Positions 1 to 7,138 of a DNA stretch of 7,739 nt are shown here, piece by piece. Below the pieces are notes generated by a model that made no database searches, was not told the DNA's origin, and saw only the letters and a program-made list of their open reading frames with translations. Position numbers and translations under genes: made by a program. How positions within the stretch are numbered: position 1 is the first letter of the stretch; every line of letters begins with the position of its first letter. Source of the DNA: Conexibacter sp. Its GTDB lineage: Bacteria > Actinomycetota > Thermoleophilia > Solirubrobacterales > Solirubrobacteraceae. The DNA is taken from positions 1 to 7,739 of the forward strand of contig JAOPZD010000047.1 of the NCBI GenBank assembly GCA_025964295.1, read 5' to 3'.

Positions 1-1440
1 CTCGGCGTTGGCCATCTCCATATGGGCCTTGCTGTCCCGCGAGCGGATCAGGACCAGCGTCGCGACGAAGCCCAGCAGAGCGATCACGGCGCCGCCGCGG
101 AAAGCGCTCTGGAACCCCTCGGTGAGCGCGTTCGCCAGGGTCGAGTGGCCCGTCGCCAGCACGTGATCCGTACGTGAGGTGGCGATCGTCGAGAGAACGG
201 CGAGGCCGAGCGCTGCGCCGATCTGGTTCGAGGTGTTGATCAGGCCGCTCGCCAGGCCCTGCTCGCGCTCCTCGACCCCCGCCACGGCGGCGATCGTGGA
301 GGTGACGAAGCCGAATCCCAGGCCGATGGCTGCCAGTAGCGACGGACCGAGGATGTCGGTGAGGAAGCCGCCGCCCACCGAGAGCTGGCTGAACCAGGCT
401 TGGCCCAAGGCGACGAACAGCATCCCCGCCGCGAGGATGGGCTTGAAGCCGAACCGGGTGACGAGCTGCCCGCCGAGGCCGGCGGCGACGATGATCGTCA
501 CAGCCAGCGGCAGGTACGAGAGGCCGGCGTGGATCGCGCTGTACCCGAGCACCTGCTGCATGTAGAGCGAGATGAAATAGAACATCGAGAACAGGGAGGC
601 GCCGAGGAGCAGCCCCACGACGTTCGCGCCGGTCAGGGTCCGCAGCCGGAAGATCCGGAACGGGACCAATGGCGCCTTCGAGCGGAGCTCGATCGCGACG
701 AATGCCGCAATCAGCGCAGCGGAGAGCGCCAACAGGCTGACGATCTTGGTCGACCCCCAGCCAGAGCTGCTGGCGTCGAGGAGGGCGTAGGCGAGCAGCG
801 AGAGGCCGGCGGTGATGCTGACGGCGCCGGCTGCGTCGTAGTGCCTCGTCGCCGACTCCGAGCGGCTCTCCGGGATCAGCCCGGGCGTCAGCGCGAGGGC
901 GATCGCGGCGACCGGGACGTTCACCCAGAGGACCCACTCCCAGCCGAGCCCGTCGGTGAGGATCCCGCCGAGCAGAACGCCGGCAGCCCCGGCCGAGCCG
1001 GCGACTGCGCCCCAGGCACCGAGTGCTTTGTTGCGCTCAGCACCGTCCTTGAACAGGGTGGTGACGATGGAGAGAGCGGCCGGGGAGACGAACGCGGCAC
1101 CAAGGCCTTGCGCGGCGCGCGCGGCGATCAGCTGGCCCTGCGTTGCGGCGAAGCCCGCCGCCAGGGAGGCGATCCCTACCATCGCCAGGCCGGTTATGAA
1201 CATGCGGCGCCGGCCGAGGAGATCCGCTGCGCGTCCACCGAGGAGGAGGAATCCGCCGAACGCGATCACGTACGCGTTCACGATCCAGGGCAGGTTCTCC
1301 TCCGAGAAGTCGAGCCCCTTGCCGATGCTCGGCAGGGCGACGTTGACGATGGACGCGTCGAGCACCACGATGAACTGCGCGACGCACAGGAGGATCAGTG
1401 CGGTCCACCTGCGCTCTAGATACTCCTGTGCGGTCTTCAT
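1..1440 (-). CDS. DHA2-type 14-TM MFS drug exporter, C-terminus cut by window edge (MFS-1)
   Basis: The minus-strand reading frame is open from ATG at 1440 to base 1: 480 codons with no stop, so the 3' end lies outside. By family, this is an inner-membrane proton-driven exporter of the EmrB/QacA (DHA2, 14-helix) group; the substrate cannot be told. Visible marks are the TM1 motif LDASIVNVALP (about residues 27-37), the loop 2-3 motif A GGRAADLLGRRRMF (68-81) and the glycine-rich antiporter motif C in GAVAGSAGAAGVLLGG (144-159), then PESRS after TM6. The last visible residues (RSRDSKAHMEM) read as a charged cytoplasmic tail, so probably little is missing. The start is fixed by a strong Shine-Dalgarno AAAGGAG (1450-1456) nine bases upstream. 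It lies 106 bp downstream of the hydrolase gene on the same strand and is clearly paralogous to the exporter at 2561-4141, sharing most motif positions. Family call is secure; substrate unknown. Confidence 0.93.
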   Translation of the reverse strand, partial: MKTAQEYLERRWTALILLCVAQFIVVLDASIVNVALPSIGKGLDFSEENLPWIVNAYVIAFGGFLLLGGRAADLLGRRRMFITGLAMVGIASLAAGFAATQGQLIAARAAQGLGAAFVSPAALSIVTTLFKDGAERNKALGAWGAVAGSAGAAGVLLGGILTDGLGWEWVLWVNVPVAAIALALTPGLIPESRSESATRHYDAAGAVSITAGLSLLAYALLDASSSGWGSTKIVSLLALSAALIAAFVAIELRSKAPLVPFRIFRLRTLTGANVVGLLLGASLFSMFYFISLYMQQVLGYSAIHAGLSYLPLAVTIIVAAGLGGQLVTRFGFKPILAAGMLFVALGQAWFSQLSVGGGFLTDILGPSLLAAIGLGFGFVTSTIAAVAGVEEREQGLASGLINTSNQIGAALGLAVLSTIATSRTDHVLATGHSTLANALTEGFQSAFRGGAVIALLGFVATLVLIRSRDSKAHMEMANAE

Positions 1441-1547
1441 CCCGATCGACTCCTTTCGCTCTCTTCCCGGCTCCTCGCGCCGGCCTCACCTGAACGTCGA
1501 CACGATGTTCTCGAGCACACGTCGGCACGCTCGGCACCGCTCGACAT
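1437..1547 (-). other. Possible 36-codon ORF linking hydrolase and MFS-1
   Basis: In the gap between the hydrolase and MFS-1, a minus-strand ORF starts with an ATG that overlaps the hydrolase stop (TGATG, 1549-1545). It ends with a TGA that overlaps the MFS-1 start (ATGA, 1440-1437). The product would be 36 residues, rich in Ser, Arg and Glu, starting MSSGAERADVCSRTSC. Against coding: it uses AGA, AGG and CGA codons and has clearly lower third-position GC than its neighbours, and the same frame stays open backwards through the hydrolase gene. No start-specific ribosome-binding site is seen, so expression would rely on coupling. It may be chance, or a leader ORF coupling translation. Listed as a possibility, not as a confident gene. 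Confidence 0.2.
1450..1456 (-). promoter_or_regulatory. Strong Shine-Dalgarno of MFS-1
   Basis: On the minus strand this reads AAAGGAG, nine bases before the ATG at 1440. It is a better ribosome-binding site than those of the two upstream genes in the cluster. It supports independent initiation on the second exporter even if the gene is read from a shared transcript. Confidence 0.7.
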
Positions 1548-2545
1548 CACGCATGCACCTGCGAGCCGTAGCCGAGGTCGAGCCGGATCGACTCCATGAC
1601 CCAGAACGTGGTGCTGGCGGTGAAGACGTCGGCCGCCGCGAGCACGCCCGTGTACTTCTCGATGACCGGCGCCGCGGCCGCAGCCGTCGTCGCGTCGAGC
1701 AGGCCGCGCACCGCGGCCCAGACGTTCTCGCCGTACTTGACGAAGTACGGCGTGGGATCGACCGTGTCGATCGCCGTCCTGACGCTCGCGGCGATGTCCG
1801 CCATGTACTGCTGGTGCACGGTCACGTCCTCGCGGGTGCCGAGCCTGCCGAGGTGGCCGCCGATGAAGTGCTTCCACGGGTACGAGAGCGCGGTGGCCGG
1901 TGCCTCGATGTAGCCGGGGATGTCCTCGGTGAGGTTGCTGAGGTACACCGGCGCCCACCCGGGGTTGACGATGTCCACGAGCATCAGCGTGTCGTGGTCG
2001 GGCAGGTGGATGTAGATGTTGTCGGGCGAGTGGTTGGAGCCGTGCCAGGCGAGCTCGATGCGCTCGCCACCGATCTCCAGAGTGCGGCGGTCCTGGAACG
2101 TCTCTTCCGGTGCGGGCCGGGCCGGGTCGTCATCACGCAGCAGGAGCTTGCGGGTCTCCTCGTGCCCGATGCGCGCGACGTCCTTGTCGAACAGCGAGGA
2201 CGCGCCGGCGTGGTCGGCGTGGTGGTGTGAGTAGATGAGGTGGCTCACCTTGTTGCTCACGCCGTTGGCGGCGGCGATCTCATCCACGGCGCGCTGGATG
2301 TTGTGACCGATCGTCGGCGGCGCGTCGAGGAGGACGACGCCGTCCGACGTGGTCAGGAACGCGGATTGGTAGGTCCCGTCGGTGACCCAGTAGAGGTTGC
2401 GCTCGACGCGCCCGGCGTAGTAGCCCTGCTCGTTGAGGGCGGGGCCGAGCGCCGAGCGCCGAACCGGCGCGTAATCCGGGAGGTCTTCGGCGCTGCTCGG
2501 GCGCGAGTCGGCGAACGCCTCGGTCGTGGTGTTGGTTGTGCTCAT
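1547..2545 (-). CDS. Metallo-beta-lactamase-fold hydrolase
   Basis: This is a 332-residue cytosolic enzyme of the metallo-beta-lactamase superfamily (no signal peptide or membrane segment seen), expected to bind two metal ions, usually zinc, and hydrolyse a substrate that cannot be identified. The full ligand set is visible: HHHADH at about residues 107-112 (HxHxDH), His172 in SNHSPDN, Asp191 in LMLVDIVNPG and His231 in IGGHLG. An N-terminal stretch of about 45 residues precedes the first beta strands (NLYWVTDGTYQSAFL), and a helical C-terminal section of about 90 residues follows His231. ATG at 2545 is preferred over the in-frame GTG at 2560: GTG abuts the upstream stop codon and overlaps the AGGTGG that can serve as ribosome-binding site for the ATG. 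It lies 15 bp after the first exporter and 106 bp before the second, which suggests it acts on a compound those pumps export. Lactonase, beta-lactamase or esterase activity are all possible; I do not recognise a named subfamily. Confidence 0.93.
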   Translation of the reverse strand: MSTTNTTTEAFADSRPSSAEDLPDYAPVRRSALGPALNEQGYYAGRVERNLYWVTDGTYQSAFLTTSDGVVLLDAPPTIGHNIQRAVDEIAAANGVSNKVSHLIYSHHHADHAGASSLFDKDVARIGHEETRKLLLRDDDPARPAPEETFQDRRTLEIGGERIELAWHGSNHSPDNIYIHLPDHDTLMLVDIVNPGWAPVYLSNLTEDIPGYIEAPATALSYPWKHFIGGHLGRLGTREDVTVHQQYMADIAASVRTAIDTVDPTPYFVKYGENVWAAVRGLLDATTAAAAAPVIEKYTGVLAAADVFTASTTFWVMESIRLDLGYGSQVHA

Positions 2546-2560
2546 GCCCCGATCGTCCAC

Positions 2561-4141
2561 CTACGGGCGAGCGATCGAATCCGGGAATTCCTTAGTCCGC
2601 GACCCGCGCGTCGTCCTCCGTCGCGCCGCGACGAGGTGACCGCAGGACGGCGCGCCGGGACAGCGAGCGAAGGACAGCGCGAGCGTCTCGGTCTGCTCGT
2701 CCTCGGGCCTGCGTGGGCGGGACGGCAGAAGCGCCAGCGCCAGCACCGCGCCGACGGCGCAGAGCGAGGCCGCGACGATGAAGGCGCCCTTGAAGCCGTG
2801 CGTCAGCGCGACCGCCAGTGGCGAGCCCGCGTGGAGCGCATTCGTCACCCGGGTCGTGGACACCGTGCTGAGGATCGCGAGGCCCAACGACCCGCCCACC
2901 TGCTGAGTCGTGTTCAGCAGTCCGGAGGCGAGCCCCGAGTCACCGGGGGCCACCCCGTTCGTCGCCGAGATCGTGATCGGCACGAAGGACATCCCCAGGC
3001 CTGCGCCCAGGACGATCATGGCCGGCAGGACATGGCTTGCGTAGTCGGCGCTCCCGGACACGCGGGTGAGGAGCAGGAAGCCCGCCGTGGACACGAACAA
3101 CCCGGCGATCAGGACCGGCTTGGGCGTGAAACGATCGACGACGCGCGCGGCGAGCGTGGAGGCAGTGATGGTCGTCAGCGTCCACGGCAGGTACGCGACC
3201 CCCGTCTTCAGAGCGTTGTAGCCGAGCACCTGCTGCAGGTAGAGCGTGCAGAAGAAGAACACGCCGAACAGCGCCGCGGCGATCACGAGCATCGTGGCAT
3301 CTGACGCGGCGAGGCTGCGGTTGGAGAAGATGCGCAGCGGGACGAGCGGGTTCTCGTGGCGTCGCTCGATCACGACGAACGCCGCGATCAGCAGGATGGC
3401 AACGGCGAACCCCGCCAGCGTGCGACCCGACGCCCAGCCCCAGCTCTCGGCCTTGATCAGGGTGAAGACCAGGGCCATGGTGCCGAGCGTGATGGCGACC
3501 GCCCCTTCGGCGTCGTAGCCACCGCGCGTGACCGACCGCGAGCGGCTCTCGGGCACGATCCGCGGAGCCAACGCCAGCACCGTCACGCCGATCGGGACGT
3601 TGATGAAGAACACCCAACGCCAGCTGAGTGCCTGCACGATCACGCCCCCGAGCAGCAGCCCCACGGCGCCGCCCGCCCCCGCGATCGCGCCCCACACCGA
3701 CAGCGCGCGGTTGCGCTCCGTCCCCTCGGCAAAGGTCGTGAGGATGAGCGAGAGCGCGGCCGGCGAGAGCATCGCCCCGCCCAGGCCCTGGAGCCCGCGC
3801 GCGACCAGCAGCGTCCCCTCGGACTGCGAGACCCCGCAGAGCAGCGACGCTCCAGAGAACACCGCGATGCCCGCCATGAACAGCCGCCGCCGCCCGAGCG
3901 CGTCGGCGAGGCGCCCGCCGAGCAGCAGGAAGCCGCCGAAGATCAGCGTGTAGGCGTTCAGCACCCACGACAGGCTCTGCTCCGAGAACCCGACGCTGCG
4001 CTGGATCGTCGGCAGCGCGACGTTCACCACCGTCGCGTCCAGCACGACCATGAACTGCGCCACCGCTACGAGCGCCAGCACGGCGCGTGGCTCGACGCGT
4101 AGCGCCGGGCGAGCGCCGGGGAGGGCTTCGGCGGCGGACAT
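2561..4141 (-). CDS. DHA2-type 14-TM MFS drug exporter (MFS-2)
   Basis: This is a complete 526-residue integral-membrane protein of the EmrB/QacA-like drug:H+ antiporter group. Visible motifs are LDATVVNVALP in TM1 (about residues 34-44), motif A GGRLADALGRRR (75-86), the glycine-rich motif C stretch GAIAGAGGAVGLLLGG, PESRSRS after TM6, and a late QQVGGSLGLAILSTVSTTR stretch typical of these exporters. The in-frame ATG at 4153 would add four residues. ATG at 4141 is preferred because the upstream repeat then lies 28 bases away, matching the 27 bases seen at the hydrolase. Neither start has a good Shine-Dalgarno (only GCGGG), so leaderless or weak initiation is possible. After the last helix comes a long Arg-rich tail of about 55 residues; its last 12 or so (KEFPDSI region) are encoded by repeat copy A. 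It is first in the leftward cluster, divergent from the LAL regulator, and paralogous to MFS-1. Substrate unknown. Confidence 0.94.
   Translation of the reverse strand: MSAAEALPGARPALRVEPRAVLALVAVAQFMVVLDATVVNVALPTIQRSVGFSEQSLSWVLNAYTLIFGGFLLLGGRLADALGRRRLFMAGIAVFSGASLLCGVSQSEGTLLVARGLQGLGGAMLSPAALSLILTTFAEGTERNRALSVWGAIAGAGGAVGLLLGGVIVQALSWRWVFFINVPIGVTVLALAPRIVPESRSRSVTRGGYDAEGAVAITLGTMALVFTLIKAESWGWASGRTLAGFAVAILLIAAFVVIERRHENPLVPLRIFSNRSLAASDATMLVIAAALFGVFFFCTLYLQQVLGYNALKTGVAYLPWTLTTITASTLAARVVDRFTPKPVLIAGLFVSTAGFLLLTRVSGSADYASHVLPAMIVLGAGLGMSFVPITISATNGVAPGDSGLASGLLNTTQQVGGSLGLAILSTVSTTRVTNALHAGSPLAVALTHGFKGAFIVAASLCAVGAVLALALLPSRPRRPEDEQTETLALSFARCPGAPSCGHLVAARRRTTRGSRTKEFPDSIARP
2572..2607. 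repeat. 36-bp direct repeat, copy A (3' end of MFS-2 / upstream of hydrolase)
   Basis: Identical to 4169-4204 at 35 of 36 positions; the only difference is G at 2583 against C at 4180. It begins CGATCGAATCC and ends TCCGCGACCCGC. It lies inside the last codons of MFS-2, and its near edge is 27 bases upstream of the hydrolase ATG. Inside it, GAAT-N6-ATTC (2577-2590) is a dyad that a dimeric regulator could bind. It is likely a duplicated promoter/operator segment, or the scar of a cassette insertion. The repeat is seen directly; its function is inferred. Confidence 0.9.
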
Positions 4142-4236
4142 GCCCGCAAGCATCCGGCGACCGGCGGCCGATCGAATCCCGGAATTCCTTAGTCCGCGAC
4201 CCGCATTCCGGACTCAGTCATGCTCGGTGGGAGGAG
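4142..4236. promoter_or_regulatory. Divergent promoter region of MFS-2 cluster and LAL regulator
   Basis: These 95 bp separate two divergently transcribed genes and so must hold promoters for both, unless one is read from elsewhere. The region contains repeat copy B with its GAAT-N6-ATTC dyad, plus a short perfect dyad GACT-C-AGTC at 4211-4219 closer to the regulator start. A purine-rich GGGAGGAG directly abuts the regulator ATG. Which protein binds the dyads is unknown; the adjacent LAL regulator is the natural first candidate. Confidence 0.6.
4169..4204. repeat. 36-bp direct repeat, copy B (divergent promoter region)
   Basis: Partner of 2572-2607, 1597 bp away, with one mismatch. It occupies the centre of the 95-bp region between the divergent starts of MFS-2 (4141) and the LAL regulator (4237). 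It is 28 bases from the former and 33 from the latter. The dyad GAATCCC/GGAATTC (4174-4187) is more symmetric here (6 of 7 pairs) than in copy A because of the single base difference. No convincing -10/-35 pair could be assigned. Confidence 0.9.
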
Positions 4237-6996
4237 ATGAGCCGAGCGTCATCAGCGGTCCGCGCCCCAGGAGAGCAGCTGCTGGGACGGCAGCGCGAGC
4301 GCGCCGCGCTCGACCGCTTGGTGGAAGGCGCGCGTGCCGGCGTGGGCGGCGTCCTCGTGGTGCACGGTGAGCCGGGCGTCGGCAAGACGGCGCTGCTGGA
4401 GTACGCGCTCGAGGCGGGGCGGGAGTTCCGCGTCGTGCGTAGCGTCGGGGTCGAGCAGGACATGGCGCTCCCGTATGCGGCGCTTCAGCAGCTGTGCTCG
4501 CCGATCCTCGACCTGATCGAGCGTTCGCCCCCTCCTCAGCGCGAGGCGCTCGCCGTCGCATTCGGCCTCAGCGCCGGGCAGGCTCCGAATCCGTTGCTCG
4601 TCGGTCTGGCGGTCCTGGGCCTGTTGTCCGAGGCCGCGGGGGAGCGGCCGCTCCTGTGCGTCGTCGATGACGCACAGTGGCTTGATCGTGCGTCGGGGCG
4701 AGCGCTCGCCTTCGTGGCGCGGCGGCTCCTGGCGGAGAGGGTCGCGCTGGTCTTCGGGGCGCGCGAGCTGAGCGACGTGCTGACGGGAGTGCCCGAGCTC
4801 CATGTCGGGCCTTTGGGGCATCGCGACGCGCGAGCGCTGTTGGAGTCCGTCCTGCTGGCGCGGCTGGATGAGCGTGTGCTCGAGCGCCTCGTCGTCGAGA
4901 CCCACGGGAATCCGCTCGCACTGCTGGAGTTGCCACGCGGCTTGACGCCTACCCAGCTGGCGGGTGGGTTCGGCCTGCCGGGTGCGGTGCCCTTGTCGGC
5001 GCAGATCGAGGAGAGCTTCAGGCGGCGGCTCGCGACGCTCCCGCCTGACGCGCGACGTCTGTTGCTCGTCGCGGCGGCCGACCCGACGGGCGATCTGGCG
5101 CTCGTGTGGCGTGCGGCCCAGACCCTCGGCGTCGCAGAGTCGGCGGCGCGGACGCTCGAGTCCGACGGCTTGCTCGCGCTCGACAGTGGCGTGACGTTCC
5201 GTCATCCCTTGGTTCGCTCGGCGGTGTACCGGGCCTCCCGGGCGGATGAGCGCAGCGCCGTCCACCGCGCTCTGGCGGAGGCCACCGATCCCGGCAGCGA
5301 CCCCGATCGCCGCGCCTGGCACCGCGGGCAGGCGGCATCCGTTCCGGATGAGGATGTCGCCGCGGCCCTGGAGGAGTCCGCGGGTCGCGCGCAGGCGCGC
5401 GGCGGCCTCGCCGCCGCCGCTGTCTTCCTCGCGCGCTCGTCCGTCTTGACGGTCGATCACGCCCGCCGCGCCGGACGGGCGCTCGCCGCAGCCCAGGCAA
5501 AGCAGCAGGCGGGCGCGCCCGACGAGGCGCTGGCGCTTGCCGCCGACGCAGAGGCGGCTGCGTTGGACGACTTCCAACGCGCCGAGGTCGACGTGCTTCG
5601 CGCCCGGATCTCCTTCGCCGCGGATCGTGGAAGCGAGGCGCCGGCCTTGTTGCTCCGGGCGGCCGAGCGACTCGCGCCGCTGGATGCGCGGCGCTCACGA
5701 GACGCCTACCTCGACGCGCTCAACGCCGCCACCTTCACGGGCCGCCTGGGAGGTGCGACCGATGCCCGGCGAGTGGCCGCCGCCGCACGCACTGCGCCTC
5801 CCTCGGCGCCTGCTCCGCGTGCGGCGGATCTCCTTCTCGACGGGTTGGCGCTGTTGATCACCGAAGGGCCTGCGGCCGCAACGCCGATGTTGCGCAGGGC
5901 GCTGAGCGCGTTCCACAGCGACCAGATCGGAACGGAAGAAGGTCTGCGTTGGCTGTGGCTCGCGGGTCGTACCGCAGGATTCATCTGGGACTACGAAAGC
6001 TGGGACTCGCTGACGCTGCGCCAGATCCGCGCGGCCCGAGGCGCCGGCGCACCCGCGCACCTGCCGCTCGCCTTCAGCACTCGTGTCGGGGTTCACCTCT
6101 TTGCGGGGGAGACCCGGGCAGCCGCGGCGCTCGTCGGGCAGGCCGACGCACTCGCCGAGGCGACCTACGGCCGCATCGTGCCCCCATACGGAGCGCTGGC
6201 GGTCGCCGCCTTTCGCGGCCGCGAGGATGAGCTCACGCGGCTGGTCGGACGCAGTACCGACGACTTCATCGCTCGCGGCGAGGGCATGGGACTCACGGTT
6301 TCGCACTGGGTCACCGCTGCGCTCTACAACGGGTCGGGGCGCTACGAAGATGCCTTCGACGCGGCGGCGCAGGCTGCCGCGGATCCACGCGAGCTGTGGT
6401 TCTCCACCTTCGCGCTCGTCGAGCTGATCGAAGCCGCCACCCGCAGTGGTCGCAGCGAGCGCGCTGCGGAAGCCCTCGAGGTCCTGAGCGAATCCACCCG
6501 CGCCTGCGCCACCCCTTGGGCGCTGGGGGTCGAAGCGCGCTCGCGAGCCCTCGTCGATGTCGGCGAAGCCGCCGAGGCGCTCTACCGCGAGGCGATCGAT
6601 CGTCTGCAGCCGACGCGGCTCAGGCTGGACCTGGCGCGGGCGCGCCTGCTCTACGGCGAGTGGCTGAGACGCCGGCGCCGGCGCCTCGACGCCCGCGAGC
6701 AGCTACGCATCGCGCACGACCTCTTCTCCGACTTCGGGATGGAGGCGTTCGCCGAGCGCGCACGCATCGAGCTGGAGGCGACGGGCGAGCGCGCGCGCAG
6801 GCGGACCGTGGATACGCTCGACCAGCTCACCCCCCAGGAGTTGCAGATCTCGCGCCTCGCGGCGCAAGGCAACACCAACCGGGAGATCGCGGCTCAGCTG
6901 TTCATCAGCCCGAGCACGGTCGAGTACCACCTGCGCAAGGCGTTCCGCAAGCTCGACGTCAAGTCGCGCACACAGCTTGCGCTCCGTCTGCCGTAG
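4237..6996 (+). CDS. LAL-family (large ATP-binding LuxR/MalT-like) transcriptional regulator
   Basis: This is a 919-residue cytosolic regulator: an N-terminal STAND/AAA-type ATPase, a long helical TPR-like middle and a C-terminal LuxR helix-turn-helix. Walker A is GEPGVGKT (about residues 44-51) and Walker B is LLCVVDDAQWLD (139-150). The family marks PYAALQQLCSPI (79-90), GNPLALLELPR (224-234) and FRHPLVRSAVY (321-331) follow. From about 340 to 850 the protein is Ala/Arg/Glu-rich helix. The DNA-binding domain is about 862-919, with LTPQELQISRLAAQG, NREIAAQLFISPSTVEYHL and a recognition helix around 891-906. Family length is usually 850-1000. The frame stays open upstream to 4087, but that stretch lies inside MFS-2. 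ATG at 4237 is the first sensible start, although GGGAGGAG touches it with only about two bases of spacing. It is divergent from the exporter/hydrolase cluster and probably regulates it after binding ATP and an unknown effector. Confidence 0.93.
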   Translation: MSRASSAVRAPGEQLLGRQRERAALDRLVEGARAGVGGVLVVHGEPGVGKTALLEYALEAGREFRVVRSVGVEQDMALPYAALQQLCSPILDLIERSPPPQREALAVAFGLSAGQAPNPLLVGLAVLGLLSEAAGERPLLCVVDDAQWLDRASGRALAFVARRLLAERVALVFGARELSDVLTGVPELHVGPLGHRDARALLESVLLARLDERVLERLVVETHGNPLALLELPRGLTPTQLAGGFGLPGAVPLSAQIEESFRRRLATLPPDARRLLLVAAADPTGDLALVWRAAQTLGVAESAARTLESDGLLALDSGVTFRHPLVRSAVYRASRADERSAVHRALAEATDPGSDPDRRAWHRGQAASVPDEDVAAALEESAGRAQARGGLAAAAVFLARSSVLTVDHARRAGRALAAAQAKQQAGAPDEALALAADAEAAALDDFQRAEVDVLRARISFAADRGSEAPALLLRAAERLAPLDARRSRDAYLDALNAATFTGRLGGATDARRVAAAARTAPPSAPAPRAADLLLDGLALLITEGPAAATPMLRRALSAFHSDQIGTEEGLRWLWLAGRTAGFIWDYESWDSLTLRQIRAARGAGAPAHLPLAFSTRVGVHLFAGETRAAAALVGQADALAEATYGRIVPPYGALAVAAFRGREDELTRLVGRSTDDFIARGEGMGLTVSHWVTAALYNGSGRYEDAFDAAAQAAADPRELWFSTFALVELIEAATRSGRSERAAEALEVLSESTRACATPWALGVEARSRALVDVGEAAEALYREAIDRLQPTRLRLDLARARLLYGEWLRRRRRRLDAREQLRIAHDLFSDFGMEAFAERARIELEATGERARRRTVDTLDQLTPQELQISRLAAQGNTNREIAAQLFISPSTVEYHLRKAFRKLDVKSRTQLALRLP

Positions 6997-7042
6997 CAGC
7001 AGACGCCCAGGCTTCGGAGGTGCTCCGTCGCCTTGTTGCGGG

Positions 7043-7068
7043 CAGCTTCGAGGCGTAACCTCGGGCTG
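7043..7068 (+). terminator. Hairpin after LAL regulator, possible terminator
   Basis: The core is CGAGG-cgtaa-CCTCG (7049-7063), a perfect 5-bp stem. It can extend by two G-U pairs and, across one bulged C, three more pairs. It lies about 47 bases after the regulator's TAG. No T-run follows, so it is at best a non-canonical terminator; actinobacterial terminators often lack the T-run. Confidence 0.3.
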
Positions 7069-7138
7069 GCGCGGAGAGGATTTGCAAGTCAGGTCCGTTG
7101 GCGCTCTGAAGGGGGCAGTCAACTGATCGCGACCCTTC

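Noticed and set aside
400..1419. Long plus-strand ORF (339 codons) opposite MFS-1
   Set aside because: Its product is a low-complexity Arg/Glu/Asp/Gly chain with no recognisable motif. It is the mirror of a GC-rich MFS gene whose own frame has clear family motifs.
1443..1448. CGATCG near several start codons (1443, 2550, 2572, 4169)
   Set aside because: A six-base palindrome common in GC-rich actinobacterial DNA; outside the 36-bp repeat the surrounding sequence is not shared.
956..2230. Plus-strand ORF (424 codons) across MFS-1, the gap and the hydrolase
   Set aside because: It spans two real genes and a gap on the other strand; the product is Arg/Ala/Val-rich without domain signs.
2546..2560. 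GTG start for the hydrolase at 2560
   Set aside because: It abuts the MFS-2 stop and overlaps the likely ribosome-binding site AGGTGG; the ATG at 2545 fits better.
2240..3304. Plus-strand ORF (354 codons) opposite MFS-2 and the hydrolase start
   Set aside because: A shadow ORF rich in Arg, Gly and Glu crossing the junction of two minus-strand genes; no motif and no sensible start site.
4087..4236. N-terminal extension of the LAL regulator to ATG 4087
   Set aside because: It would lie inside MFS-2 and run through the divergent promoter and repeat; the extra 50 residues are Arg-rich and not part of the family domain.
4252..5577. Minus-strand ORF (441 codons) opposite the LAL regulator
   Set aside because: The plus-strand frame has Walker A, Walker B and other LAL motifs there, while the minus-strand product is an Arg/Gln-rich chain without motifs.
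7033..7061. Possible promoter TTGTTG-N17-TAACCT before the coiled-coil gene
   Set aside because: The -35 box matches consensus poorly and the -10 overlaps the hairpin after the LAL gene; not distinguishable from chance.
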